NCBI GenBank assembly: GCA_934096735.1
Contig: CAKOMS010000036.1
Location: 1-5,582 of the forward strand
Source of the DNA: an uncultured Bacilli bacterium
GTDB taxonomy: Bacteria > Bacillota_I > Bacilli_A > RF39 > UBA660
Length of the DNA stretch: 5,582 bases
Reading direction: 5' to 3'
The notes under the pieces were generated by a model. The model was not told the DNA's origin, made no database searches, and saw only the letters and a program-made list of their open reading frames with translations. Both the position numbers and the translations under genes were made by a program. Position 1 is the stretch's first letter. The number at the start of each line of letters is the position of its first letter. This document shows, piece by piece, positions 1-5,579 of this stretch.

Positions 1-1
1 A

Positions 2-760
2 TATTATAATTTAGATGTTATTATTGCTGTTGGATTTAAAGTTAATAGCAAAAGAGCAATAGATTTTAGATTGTGGGCAATCAATATTTTAAAACAATAT
101 TCTGTAAAAGGATATGTATTAGATAAAGAAAGACTTAAAAATGGAACTTTTTTGAATGAAAATTATTTTGATGAATTACTACAAGAAATAAGAGAAATAA
201 GAATTAGTGAAAGGAATTTTTATCAAAAAATTACCGATATATATGCAACAAGTTTAGATTATAATGTATCTTCACCAATAACAAAAGACTTTTTTAAAAC
301 GGTTCAAAATAAAATGCATTTTGCTGTTCACGGAAATACAGCTGCAGAGATTATAGTGAATCGTGCAAATCATAAAAAAACACATATGGGATTAACAAAT
401 TGGAAAAATTCTCCTAATGGAAAAATAATTGCATCTGATGTTATAGTTGCTAAAAATTATTTAACTAAAGAAGAATTAAAATCTTTAGAAAGAATTGTTA
501 CAATGTATTTAGACTATGCAGAGGATCAAGCTGAAAGACATATTCCTATGACAATGGAAGACTGGAAAGGTAAACTAGATGTATTTTTACAATTTAACGA
601 AAGAGATGTACTTGATAATCCTGGTAAAGTATCTCATAAGGTAGCAGAAAGTTTTGCACTTTCTGAATTTGAAAAATATAGAATTATCCAAGATAAATTA
701 TTTGAATCTGACTTTGATAAATTTATGGTTGAAATGGAAAATGAGGATATCAACTGTTAA
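2..760 (+). CDS. RhuM-family protein, 5' end missing
   Basis: The reading frame is open from the left window edge (codon at 2) to TAA at 758-760, giving 252 residues. The true start lies outside. The fragment begins YYNLDVIIAVGFKVNSKRAI, the conserved start of the RhuM core, so about 75-80 N-terminal residues are probably missing compared with the usual length of roughly 330. Further family signatures follow in order: ERNFYQKITDIYATSLDY, the FFKTVQNKMHFAVHGNTAAE block, THMGLTNWK, AKNYLTKEELKSLERIV, MYLDYAEDQAERHIPM and a GKVSHKVA segment near the C-terminus. I see no membrane segment or signal peptide. The family is named after Salmonella RhuM from a pathogenicity island, and its biochemical role is not established. 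Such genes are patchily distributed and often lie in islands, which fits an accessory gene beside the conserved lexA locus. An internal TTG at 71 is not a credible start because homology continues upstream of it. Family assignment is confident; function is unknown. Confidence 0.9.
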   Translation, partial: YYNLDVIIAVGFKVNSKRAIDFRLWAINILKQYSVKGYVLDKERLKNGTFLNENYFDELLQEIREIRISERNFYQKITDIYATSLDYNVSSPITKDFFKTVQNKMHFAVHGNTAAEIIVNRANHKKTHMGLTNWKNSPNGKIIASDVIVAKNYLTKEELKSLERIVTMYLDYAEDQAERHIPMTMEDWKGKLDVFLQFNERDVLDNPGKVSHKVAESFALSEFEKYRIIQDKLFESDFDKFMVEMENEDINC

Positions 761-953
761 AATATTCCACCCTTTTGGTATCATTATTAGATGATAATGG
801 TCGTGTAAGTAGTTAAAGAGTGTTTAAGAAATAATATTATGCCTTGATGATGATAAGCCTTATTATAAGAGAGGATTAAAAAAGTATGAAAATGGCAAAA
901 AAATAGAAGAATGCAATTAAAAAAATATGCTTTCACACATATTTCTTTATTTG
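761..953. other. Intergenic gap with possible coding remnant
   Basis: No complete gene is visible between the RhuM-family stop and the lexA stop. A hairpin-capable repeat lies at 780-787/794-801 (ATCATTAT/ATAATGGT, one G-T pair, 6-nt loop) with no T-run after it, so it is not a convincing terminator. From 828 to a TAA at 918-920 one + frame reads EIILCLDDDKPYYKRGLKKY and then ENGKKIEECN. This looks protein-like but has no start codon or ribosome-binding site. A second open stretch at 775-816 in another frame ends LLDDNGRVSS. Together they may be the frameshifted tail of a decayed gene, or chance in AT-rich DNA. Confidence 0.3.
917..944 (-). terminator. Probable rho-independent terminator of lexA
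   Basis: On the minus strand a 7-bp perfect stem (AAATATG/CATATTT, plus-strand positions 938-944 and 923-929) with an 8-nt loop runs directly into a run of seven Ts, four of them beyond the stem. It lies about 10 bp past the lexA stop codon, where a terminator is expected. The stem is AT-rich and weak, which is normal for this base composition. The plus-strand side is followed by a broken T-rich stretch, so weak bidirectional action is possible. Confidence 0.6.
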
Positions 954-1577
954 TTAGAATTTACGATATAATCCGATAGCTTTTCCAAGAATAACACAGT
1001 TATTTAAGATAATTGGATCCATTGTGTCATTTTCAGGTTGTAATCTAATATGATCTTTTTCTTTATAAAAGGTTTTTAAAGTAGCTTCGTTATCCATAGT
1101 CATTGCTACTACAATATCACCATTTCTAGCAGTACTTTGTTTTTGTACTATTACATAGTCTCCATCAAATATACCGGCATTAATCATACTTTCTCCACTT
1201 ACATGTAATGTAAAAACTGTTTCTTTACTTGGTATTAATGATGCTGGAATGTCAAAAAATTCATTTGGTTGCTCAATTGCTGTTATAGGACTTCCTGCAG
1301 TTATTTTACCAAGTAGTGGTACTTTCACAACATCTTCGTTTGTTTCCACGTATTCATTTTCACATAGAATTTCTATAGTTCTAAACTTGTTTGAAGTTGT
1401 TTTTATGTAACCTTGTTGTTCTAAGTTTTTCATATGTACAAATACAGTTGCTGGACTTGATAATCCAACTCCTTTGCATATTTCTCTTATTGCAGGTGGA
1501 TAACCGTGTTCTGCAGAATATTTTTTTATGTAATCTAATACATCTTTTTGTCTTTTGGTAATTTGTTTCTCTTGCAT
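954..1577 (-). CDS. lexA: LexA repressor, SOS regulator
   Basis: LexA represses DNA-damage genes and is inactivated by RecA-stimulated self-cleavage. The protein has 207 residues, a normal length. Residues 1-70 form the winged helix-turn-helix DNA-binding domain, opening TKRQKDVLDYI, with helix-turn-helix segment AIREICKGVGLSSPATV and LEQQGYI before the wing. The C-terminal S24-peptidase domain starts with PLLGKITAGSPI, where the cleavage bond is Ala94-Gly95. The catalytic pair is intact: Ser130 in VSGESM and Lys168 in EATLKTF. The repressor should therefore be a working self-cleaving LexA. The ATG at 1575-1577 is preceded by a strong ribosome-binding site, AGGAGGT on the minus strand (1582-1588). 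The gene has its own promoter overlapped by a LexA-box-like site, so autorepression is expected. It is divergent from the small membrane-protein gene at 1713. Confidence 0.97.
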   Translation of the reverse strand: MQEKQITKRQKDVLDYIKKYSAEHGYPPAIREICKGVGLSSPATVFVHMKNLEQQGYIKTTSNKFRTIEILCENEYVETNEDVVKVPLLGKITAGSPITAIEQPNEFFDIPASLIPSKETVFTLHVSGESMINAGIFDGDYVIVQKQSTARNGDIVVAMTMDNEATLKTFYKEKDHIRLQPENDTMDPIILNNCVILGKAIGLYRKF

Positions 1578-1594
1578 GTTTACCTCCTAAATAA

Positions 1595-1623
1595 ATTTTA
1601 CAATAGTAAAGCAAAAATGTCAA
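1595..1623 (-). promoter_or_regulatory. lexA promoter
   Basis: On the minus strand there is a perfect -35 TTGACA (plus positions 1618-1623), a 17-bp spacer and a -10 TAAAAT (1595-1600), five of six matches to TATAAT. It lies a short distance upstream of the lexA ribosome-binding site, giving a very short leader. The -35 overlaps the LexA-box-like site at 1622-1633, so bound LexA would block RNA polymerase. Confidence 0.75.
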
Positions 1624-1634
1624 ACATTTGTTTA
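1621..1634 (-). promoter_or_regulatory. LexA box (SOS operator) of lexA
   Basis: The minus strand carries AAACAAATGTTT (1622-1633). With flanks it reads TAAACAAATGTTTG, which fits 12 of 14 positions of the Gram-positive LexA consensus CGAACRNRYGTTYG. The same 12-mer occurs in opposite orientation at 1667-1678. It overlaps the lexA -35. Assignment rests on consensus match, exact duplication and position. Confidence 0.75.
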
Positions 1635-1659
1635 TTTTCTACTTTTTTGTTTTTTGACA

Positions 1660-1688
1660 TTGACACAAACAAATGTTTTTGATATTAT
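1660..1688 (+). promoter_or_regulatory. Promoter of the small membrane-protein gene
   Basis: There is a perfect -35 TTGACA (1660-1665), a 17-bp spacer and a -10 TATTAT (1683-1688) preceded by TGA, giving an extended -10. This is a near-ideal sigma-A-type promoter. A second TTGACA overlaps just upstream at 1654-1659, but its spacing is poor. A LexA-box-like site fills the spacer, so the promoter should be strong once LexA is cleaved and shut before that. Confidence 0.75.
1666..1679 (+). promoter_or_regulatory. LexA box (SOS operator) of the small gene
   Basis: CAAACAAATGTTTT contains the same 12-mer (1667-1678) as the lexA-side site, inverted. It also fits 12 of 14 positions of CGAACRNRYGTTYG. 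It sits between the -35 and -10 of the plus-strand promoter, a classic repressing position. A weaker partial match (9 of 12) lies over the -10 at 1683-1694 and may be chance. Confidence 0.75.
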
Positions 1689-1712
1689 TTGTTTGAAAGA
1701 AGGAGTGATATT

Positions 1713-1859
1713 ATGAAACAAACATTAGAAAACATTGGAGGATTATTATTTTTTTATTTAGTAATAGTCGTTGGGGTATTGCTTCTTAGTATGAGATTTA
1801 ACACAATTAGTTCTAATAATTATGTTAGCGAAGGTGATTTAATTGCATATAAGGAATAA
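1713..1859 (+). CDS. Small SOS-controlled single-pass membrane protein (YneA position)
   Basis: A 48-residue ORF from ATG 1713 to TAA 1857-1859, with an AAGGAG ribosome-binding site (1700-1705) spaced 7 nt from the start. Residues 1-8 (MKQTLENI) are a short polar N-terminus. Residues 9-26 form one hydrophobic segment (GGLLFFYLVIVVGVLLLS), and about 22 polar residues follow, ending VSEGDLIAYKE. There is no clear cleavage site, so a retained membrane anchor is more likely than a secreted protein. I do not recognise the family by sequence. Position is the main clue: next to and divergent from lexA, with a strong promoter holding a LexA-box-like site in its spacer. B. subtilis yneA, an SOS cell-division inhibitor with one membrane segment and a LysM domain, has this place. 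This protein is far shorter and has no full LysM domain, so a division-inhibitor role is inference. Small SOS membrane inhibitors without LysM, such as Caulobacter SidA, make it plausible. Confidence 0.8.
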   Translation: MKQTLENIGGLLFFYLVIVVGVLLLSMRFNTISSNNYVSEGDLIAYKE

Positions 1860-1877
1860 TATCCTTTATTTTTTTTT
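1851..1877 (+). terminator. Possible rho-independent terminator after the small gene
   Basis: AAGGA (1851-1855) pairs with TCCTT (1862-1866) around a 6-nt loop, followed after TA by a run of nine Ts (1869-1877). The hairpin includes the last two codons and the stop of the small gene. The 5-bp stem is short, so termination may be partial and the SOS transcript may read into the glycosyltransferase gene. Confidence 0.45.
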
Positions 1878-1893
1878 ATAAATTTATTATAAT
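1865..1893 (+). promoter_or_regulatory. Possible promoter for the glycosyltransferase-transketolase-like pair
   Basis: A perfect -10 TATAAT lies at 1888-1893, 18 bp before the glycosyltransferase ATG. The hexamer at the right 17-bp distance, TTTATT (1865-1870), matches TTGACA at only three positions. In DNA this AT-rich a TATAAT can occur by chance, so this is a weak call. Confidence 0.3.
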
Positions 1894-1911
1894 TAATTTA
1901 GAAGGTATGTT

Positions 1912-3039
1912 ATGAAAAAGAAAATATTAGTAGTGTATGCAAGATATGGTTCTGGACATAAGTCTATTGCAGAGTATGTTTCAAAGTATATTTCAGAACA
2001 CAATGATTACGAAGTTAAATTGTTAGATATTACACCATATGGTAATTTTATGGGTAGGGTTGGTATTAAGCTTTTTGATTATGTTACTAGACATAGAAGT
2101 GCAAAATTATTTAATTTTTGTTATGAACTTATGGACAATAAATTATCTACTTTATCTCATAATTTAGTTGCACAAAAAAGTTATAATAATAAGAAATTAG
2201 AAAAAGATATTAGTGATTTTAATCCAGATGTAACTATTTCTAGTCATTTTTATGGTAGTAATATTATTACTTATTATAATAGTAAAGGAATTACTAATAG
2301 TAAAGTATTTACTATTATAACTGATTATAGGGCTCATGAGTGTTGGACTAGAAATAATAAAGTTGAAGATGGCTATATTGTTGGTAATGAAATTGTTAAA
2401 GAAGAACTTATTAAAAGAGGAGTAAGTAGTAAAAAAATATATCCTTTTGGGCTTCCTTTAAATATTAGTGAGATTAATAAGTTAGATAGTAGGGAAGAGA
2501 TATTAAAAAGATATAATTTAAAGGGAGATAAAGATATATATTTATTTTTTGGGGGATCTACTGCTGGTAGTATGTATTATTTTGATTATTTTAAAGCAAT
2601 AACTAAATTAAATATAAATAAAGATATTATTTTTATAAGTGGTAAACATGAGAAATTAAAGGAAAAATGTGAAGAATATGTATTAAAAAATAATATTAAG
2701 AATGTTGTAGTTCTTGGGTTTACTAAAGATGTATTTAATTTAATGAAAATAAGTAGTTTAGTTATAAGTAAACCTGGGGGTGCTACTGTTACTGAATGTT
2801 TAGAAATGCATAAGCCTATGATATTAATACCTGGTCTTGGAGGACAAGAAAAATATAATGCTAGATTTATTGCTAAGAAAAAGTATGGAGTTAAGATAAA
2901 TACTTTATGGGGATTTAAAAGATATATTAAATTTTTAGAAAGAAATTTTTCTGTGGTTGATAAAATGAAAGATAGACTTGATAAGCAAGATAAGAATATG
3001 TCTGTAGAAAAAATTAATGATTTAATAAGAAGGAGTTAG
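1912..3039 (+). CDS. Processive diacylglycerol glucosyltransferase-like GT28 enzyme (MGDG synthase family)
   Basis: A 375-residue protein of the MGDG synthase/UgtP type, which moves a sugar from a UDP-sugar to diacylglycerol on the inner membrane face, making glycolipids and sometimes lipoteichoic-acid anchors. The N-terminal domain holds the GSGH loop (residues 13-16) and ITDYRAHECW (136-145), the equivalent of the family's VTD-x-x-x-H-x-x-W motif. The hinge region has PFGLPL (178-183). The C-terminal donor-binding domain has LFFGGSTAG (211-219), SKPGGATVTE (286-295) and PGLGGQEKYNARF (307-319). Motifs are intact and length is normal, so it is probably active. There is no signal peptide or membrane segment, as expected for a peripheral membrane enzyme. 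The ATG at 1912 has an AAGGT ribosome-binding site (1902-1906). An ATG at 1906 meets a stop after two codons. It ends 5 bp before the transketolase-like gene, so the two are very likely cotranscribed. Sugar and acceptor cannot be told from sequence. Confidence 0.88.
   Translation: MKKKILVVYARYGSGHKSIAEYVSKYISEHNDYEVKLLDITPYGNFMGRVGIKLFDYVTRHRSAKLFNFCYELMDNKLSTLSHNLVAQKSYNNKKLEKDISDFNPDVTISSHFYGSNIITYYNSKGITNSKVFTIITDYRAHECWTRNNKVEDGYIVGNEIVKEELIKRGVSSKKIYPFGLPLNISEINKLDSREEILKRYNLKGDKDIYLFFGGSTAGSMYYFDYFKAITKLNINKDIIFISGKHEKLKEKCEEYVLKNNIKNVVVLGFTKDVFNLMKISSLVISKPGGATVTECLEMHKPMILIPGLGGQEKYNARFIAKKKYGVKINTLWGFKRYIKFLERNFSVVDKMKDRLDKQDKNMSVEKINDLIRRS
3030..3035 (+). promoter_or_regulatory. Ribosome-binding site of the transketolase-like gene inside the preceding gene
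   Basis: AAGGAG lies within the last codons of the glycosyltransferase gene, whose TAG is at 3037-3039. The next ATG is at 3045, 9 nt after the site. Ribosomes finishing the first gene would uncover this site, which suggests translational coupling and a linked output of the two proteins. Confidence 0.75.
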
Positions 3040-3044
3040 TTGTA

Positions 3045-5000
3045 ATGAGTAAAGATAAAACTATTAATAGTTTAAAAATGCTTGCACTTCAAATGATTAA
3101 AGGGTGTGGGTATGGAGATAGTAAGCTTGTTTTAAGTAATGCTACTTTGTTTAAAGTGTTATTTAGTGATGTTTTAATGTATGATATTAAAAATGATGAT
3201 TGGATTAATAGAGATAGGTTAATTGTAAGTAATAGGTTTATGCCTCTTTATTATGCTAGTTTATATATGTTTACAAATTCTATTAGTAAAGATGAGTTAA
3301 ATGAATATAAAAAGTATGGTAGTAATTTAACTGGTTTTAGTAATCCTTTAGTAAAAGGAGTTAGTATAGCATCTAGTCATATTGGAGATGAAGTACCTCT
3401 AGGAGTAGGAGTTGCTCTAGGAGAAAAATACTTAAATAGTATGGTAAAAAGTGTTAATCCTAAAAGTAATTTAGTAGATTTTAAAACTTATGTTGTATGT
3501 AATGAAGAAGAGTTAATGATGGGGTCTTTTTATGAATCACTTTCTTTGTTAAGTCATTATGAATTAAATAATTTAGTTATATTATGTTCTTCAGATAAGA
3601 TGGGAAAGGATAGTAGTTTAAAAGATACTTTTAGTGAAGATTATGTAGATAGATTTAATTCTTTAGGTATGGATGTAATTGAAGTTAAAAATGGATGTAA
3701 TGAGTCTTCTTTAAGGAGTGCAATACTTGATGCTAAAAATAGTAAAATTCCTACTATTGTAATATATAAAACTGTATATGGAAAAGATTCTTTTTTAGAA
3801 GATAATAATAGTAATTATAATATGCCATTAAGTGATGAAGAAATAAGTGATTTATATAATAAATATAAACTAGATGAAATAATTAGTGATGATGAGATTA
3901 AAGAAATTAAAGAAGATATTGAAAAAAGAGTTAGTAAGAAATTAAATAAATGGAAAATTCAAGAAAAAGAGAATTTAGATGATAGTAAATTAAAATTAAT
4001 ATATGAGTTTTTAAAAACTAAAGATATTAACATATTATTTAATACACAAAATATTAAATTAAATGATAATTATAAAGAAGATTTAAAAGTTGGTAATAAA
4101 AAAATATTTAATATATTTGCAAGTAAGAGTCCTTTTATTTTTACTATGAGTGATGATAATTTTATATATACTGATGGAAGTATTACAAGTAGTGATATCT
4201 TTAGTAAAGATAGTCCTCTTGGAAGAAATATATTAGTAGGTAGCAGAACATCTACTATGGGTTATATTGCTTCTGGACTTAGTTCTTTAGGTTTTAAAGT
4301 ATTTGTTAGTAGTCCATTAATTAATTTATCTAAATTACTTTCAAGTATAGAATACAATAGTAGATTTAATTATAATGTTACATATTTGTTTACACAAACT
4401 GATTATAGAGATAGTTATCAAAATTTTGGTATTAATCCAGTTAGTGAAATTAATATAATAAAGAATATGAAAAATATCATTACATTTCAACCTGGTGATA
4501 TTAATGAAATACTTGGAGTATATGATATATTAAAAAGTTATAATAAGACATCTGTAATAATAGTTGATTCTTATAATGCTAAAAGACTTATTTCTACTAA
4601 TATGAAATATGTTTTAGCAGGGGCTTATAGAATTAGAAAAGAAAGAAATAGACTTGATGCAATAATTATATCTTGTGGTAGTTTAATACATGATGCTTTA
4701 GTAATTGCAGATGATCTTGAAAGATATGGGGTAGATTTTAGAGTAGTATCTATGGTATCTAATGAACTTTTTGAGTTACAAGGAGATAAATATAAGAATG
4801 GACTTATTCCTAAGGGTATAAAGACTTTTGTTTTAACTAATAGTGATAATAGTATTTGGAATAAATATGCTACTGGTGATGAATATATTTTTGGAGTTAA
4901 TAAGTATGTATCAAATGGTACTAAAGAAGAATTAAGTAAAGAGTTAAATTTAGATAAAGATAGTATTTTAACTAAAATTGTTGAACTTTTAAAAAGTTAG
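3045..5000 (+). CDS. Transketolase-fold protein, probable pseudoenzyme
   Basis: A 651-residue protein, close to the usual 660 or so, aligning along its whole length with transketolase. Landmarks: WINRDRLIVSN (53-63) for WADRDRFVLSN, VGVALGEK (121-128) for VGMAIAEK, MPLSDEEI (260-267) for APLGDAEI, FGINPVSE (461-468) for PTHQPVEQ, and FRVVSMVSNELFELQGDKY (565-583) for ARVVSMPSTDAFDKQDAAY. The key residues are changed by my alignment to remembered E. coli TktA: His26 to Tyr23, His66 to Phe65, His100 to Phe98, the GDG cofactor motif to Asn-Glu-Glu (153-155), metal ligand Asn185 to Asp184, His261 to Tyr258, catalytic Glu411 to Thr402, His461 to Gln451, Asp469 to Gln459, His473 to Ile463. It should neither bind thiamine diphosphate normally nor catalyse ketol transfer. 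No frameshift or internal stop is present. It sits where Bacilli carry tkt, next to sirA. A new role, such as a structural or regulatory partner, is possible but unproven. ATG 3045 has AAGGAG at 3030-3035. Confidence 0.85.
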   Translation: MSKDKTINSLKMLALQMIKGCGYGDSKLVLSNATLFKVLFSDVLMYDIKNDDWINRDRLIVSNRFMPLYYASLYMFTNSISKDELNEYKKYGSNLTGFSNPLVKGVSIASSHIGDEVPLGVGVALGEKYLNSMVKSVNPKSNLVDFKTYVVCNEEELMMGSFYESLSLLSHYELNNLVILCSSDKMGKDSSLKDTFSEDYVDRFNSLGMDVIEVKNGCNESSLRSAILDAKNSKIPTIVIYKTVYGKDSFLEDNNSNYNMPLSDEEISDLYNKYKLDEIISDDEIKEIKEDIEKRVSKKLNKWKIQEKENLDDSKLKLIYEFLKTKDINILFNTQNIKLNDNYKEDLKVGNKKIFNIFASKSPFIFTMSDDNFIYTDGSITSSDIFSKDSPLGRNILVGSRTSTMGYIASGLSSLGFKVFVSSPLINLSKLLSSIEYNSRFNYNVTYLFTQTDYRDSYQNFGINPVSEINIIKNMKNIITFQPGDINEILGVYDILKSYNKTSVIIVDSYNAKRLISTNMKYVLAGAYRIRKERNRLDAIIISCGSLIHDALVIADDLERYGVDFRVVSMVSNELFELQGDKYKNGLIPKGIKTFVLTNSDNSIWNKYATGDEYIFGVNKYVSNGTKEELSKELNLDKDSILTKIVELLKS

Positions 5001-5034
5001 ACAATTTATGACAAAATAAATAATTATTATTTTA

Positions 5035-5040
5035 TATAAT
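5035..5040 (+). promoter_or_regulatory. Possible -10 element upstream of the sirA-like gene
   Basis: A perfect TATAAT stands 17 bp before the sirA-like ATG, but no good -35 lies 16-18 bp upstream. The nearest likeness, ATGACA at 5008-5013, is 21 bp away. If it is used, transcription would begin near 5047, and the adjacent inverted repeat would act as DNA rather than as an RNA hairpin. Otherwise the gene is read through from the upstream operon. Confidence 0.3.
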
Positions 5041-5068
5041 GTACGCAGGGTGATGAGATGCGTACATT
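5038..5068 (+). promoter_or_regulatory. Perfect inverted repeat enclosing the ribosome-binding site and start of sirA
   Basis: AATGTACGC (5038-5046) and GCGTACATT (5060-5068) are exact reverse complements flanking a 13-nt loop. The loop contains the ribosome-binding site AGGGTGAT (5047-5054) and the first two bases of the ATG (5058-5060); the G begins the stem. The stem contains GTACGC/GCGTAC, unusually GC-rich here. In a read-through transcript it would form a hairpin over the start of translation. In DNA it could be an operator overlapping the possible -10. Confidence 0.6.
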
Positions 5069-5480
5069 TTATATTTTTAAGATAAAAAAAGAGATAGCAA
5101 TACTTACAAAAGAGATTCCTTATAATTTATTTAAAATGATTGAAAATTTATATTATTTAGATTCATCTTATACTGATTTATCTTTTAATTTATATAATAA
5201 TTTGTTTTCTATTATTGATAAAGAATATGTAGATAATAGACTTAATAATTTATTTAAAAATAATAGACATTATGAATTTAGTGAAGGAGTACATATAATT
5301 AATAATAAATATAAACCTGAAGAGAGTTATTTAAAAGTATATAAGAGTCATATTATACTTAAAAGTAATGTAATATATCCAAGTTTATTAGTAAATTATT
5401 TATCTAGTGATAATTTATTTGTATGTGATTTTAAATATAAAGATTATTTTTGGTTAAATGAAATTATTGTAAAGAATTAA
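5058..5480 (+). CDS. sirA: SirA-like protein (putative DnaA-binding inhibitor of replication initiation)
   Basis: A 140-residue protein, close in length to B. subtilis SirA (YneE), which binds domain I of DnaA and blocks new rounds of replication when sporulation begins. The clearest similarity is at the C-terminus: CDFKYKDYFWLNEI (123-136) against MDFNSKRYGWLNPV in SirA as I recall it. The N-terminus RTFYIFKIKKEI (2-13) parallels RHYYTYLIKEEF. The middle is diverged and rich in Asn, Tyr, Leu and Lys. I see no membrane segment or signal, so it should be cytoplasmic. Gene order supports the call: the gene follows a transketolase-family gene, as sirA follows tkt in B. subtilis. The start is ATG 5058 with AGGGTG at 5047-5052; an ATG at 5053 runs into an early stop. 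The start lies in a strong inverted repeat, hinting at controlled translation or transcription. Whether this organism sporulates cannot be seen, so the target may be DnaA in another setting. Confidence 0.75.
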   Translation: MRTFYIFKIKKEIAILTKEIPYNLFKMIENLYYLDSSYTDLSFNLYNNLFSIIDKEYVDNRLNNLFKNNRHYEFSEGVHIINNKYKPEESYLKVYKSHIILKSNVIYPSLLVNYLSSDNLFVCDFKYKDYFWLNEIIVKN

Positions 5481-5539
5481 ATGTTTTTTATTGTAAATTA
5501 ATTAGATTTATAGTAATATTTTAATAGAAAGATAGAAAA

Positions 5540-5563
5540 TAAGTAAGAGGAAAAACTTACTTA
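5540..5563 (+). promoter_or_regulatory. Hairpin just upstream of the next gene's ribosome-binding site
   Basis: TAAGTAAG (5540-5547) and CTTACTTA (5556-5563) form a perfect 8-bp stem with an 8-nt loop AGGAAAAA. No T-run follows, so it is not a terminator. It ends 3 nt before the strong GGAGG ribosome-binding site. It may stabilise the 5' end of the downstream message or tune access to the site. Confidence 0.45.
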
Positions 5564-5566
5564 CTC

Positions 5567-5571
5567 GGAGG
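5567..5571 (+). promoter_or_regulatory. Ribosome-binding site of the next gene
   Basis: GGAGG followed by an 8-nt spacer to the ATG at 5580. It is one of the strongest sites in the window and shows that the final ATG is a real start. Confidence 0.8.
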
Positions 5572-5579
5572 TTGATAAA

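Noticed and set aside
741..794. A 17-codon ATG-started frame (MRISTVKIFHPFGIIIR) overlapping the rhuM stop
   Set aside because: It is very short, has no convincing ribosome-binding site and is expected by chance in this sequence.
1381..1623. An 80-codon minus-strand open frame overlapping the 5' part of lexA and its promoter
   Set aside because: It is a shadow frame of lexA. The product has no recognisable features and its start lies in the lexA promoter with no ribosome-binding site.
1680..1714. Direct repeat TGATATTAT at 1680-1688 and 1706-1714
   Set aside because: The first copy is the extended -10 and the second runs into the start codon. Only 9 bp and AT-rich, so most likely coincidence.
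5017..5034. AT-only palindrome AAATAATTATTATTT after the transketolase-like gene
   Set aside because: It has a one-base centre, no GC pairs and no proper T-run, so it cannot serve as a terminator hairpin. Such palindromes are common in AT-rich spacers.
5464..5497. Direct repeat TTATTGTAAA around the sirA stop codon
   Set aside because: Two copies of an AT-rich 10-mer with no further copies or flanking mobile-element features. Not evidence of an insertion or a repeat array.
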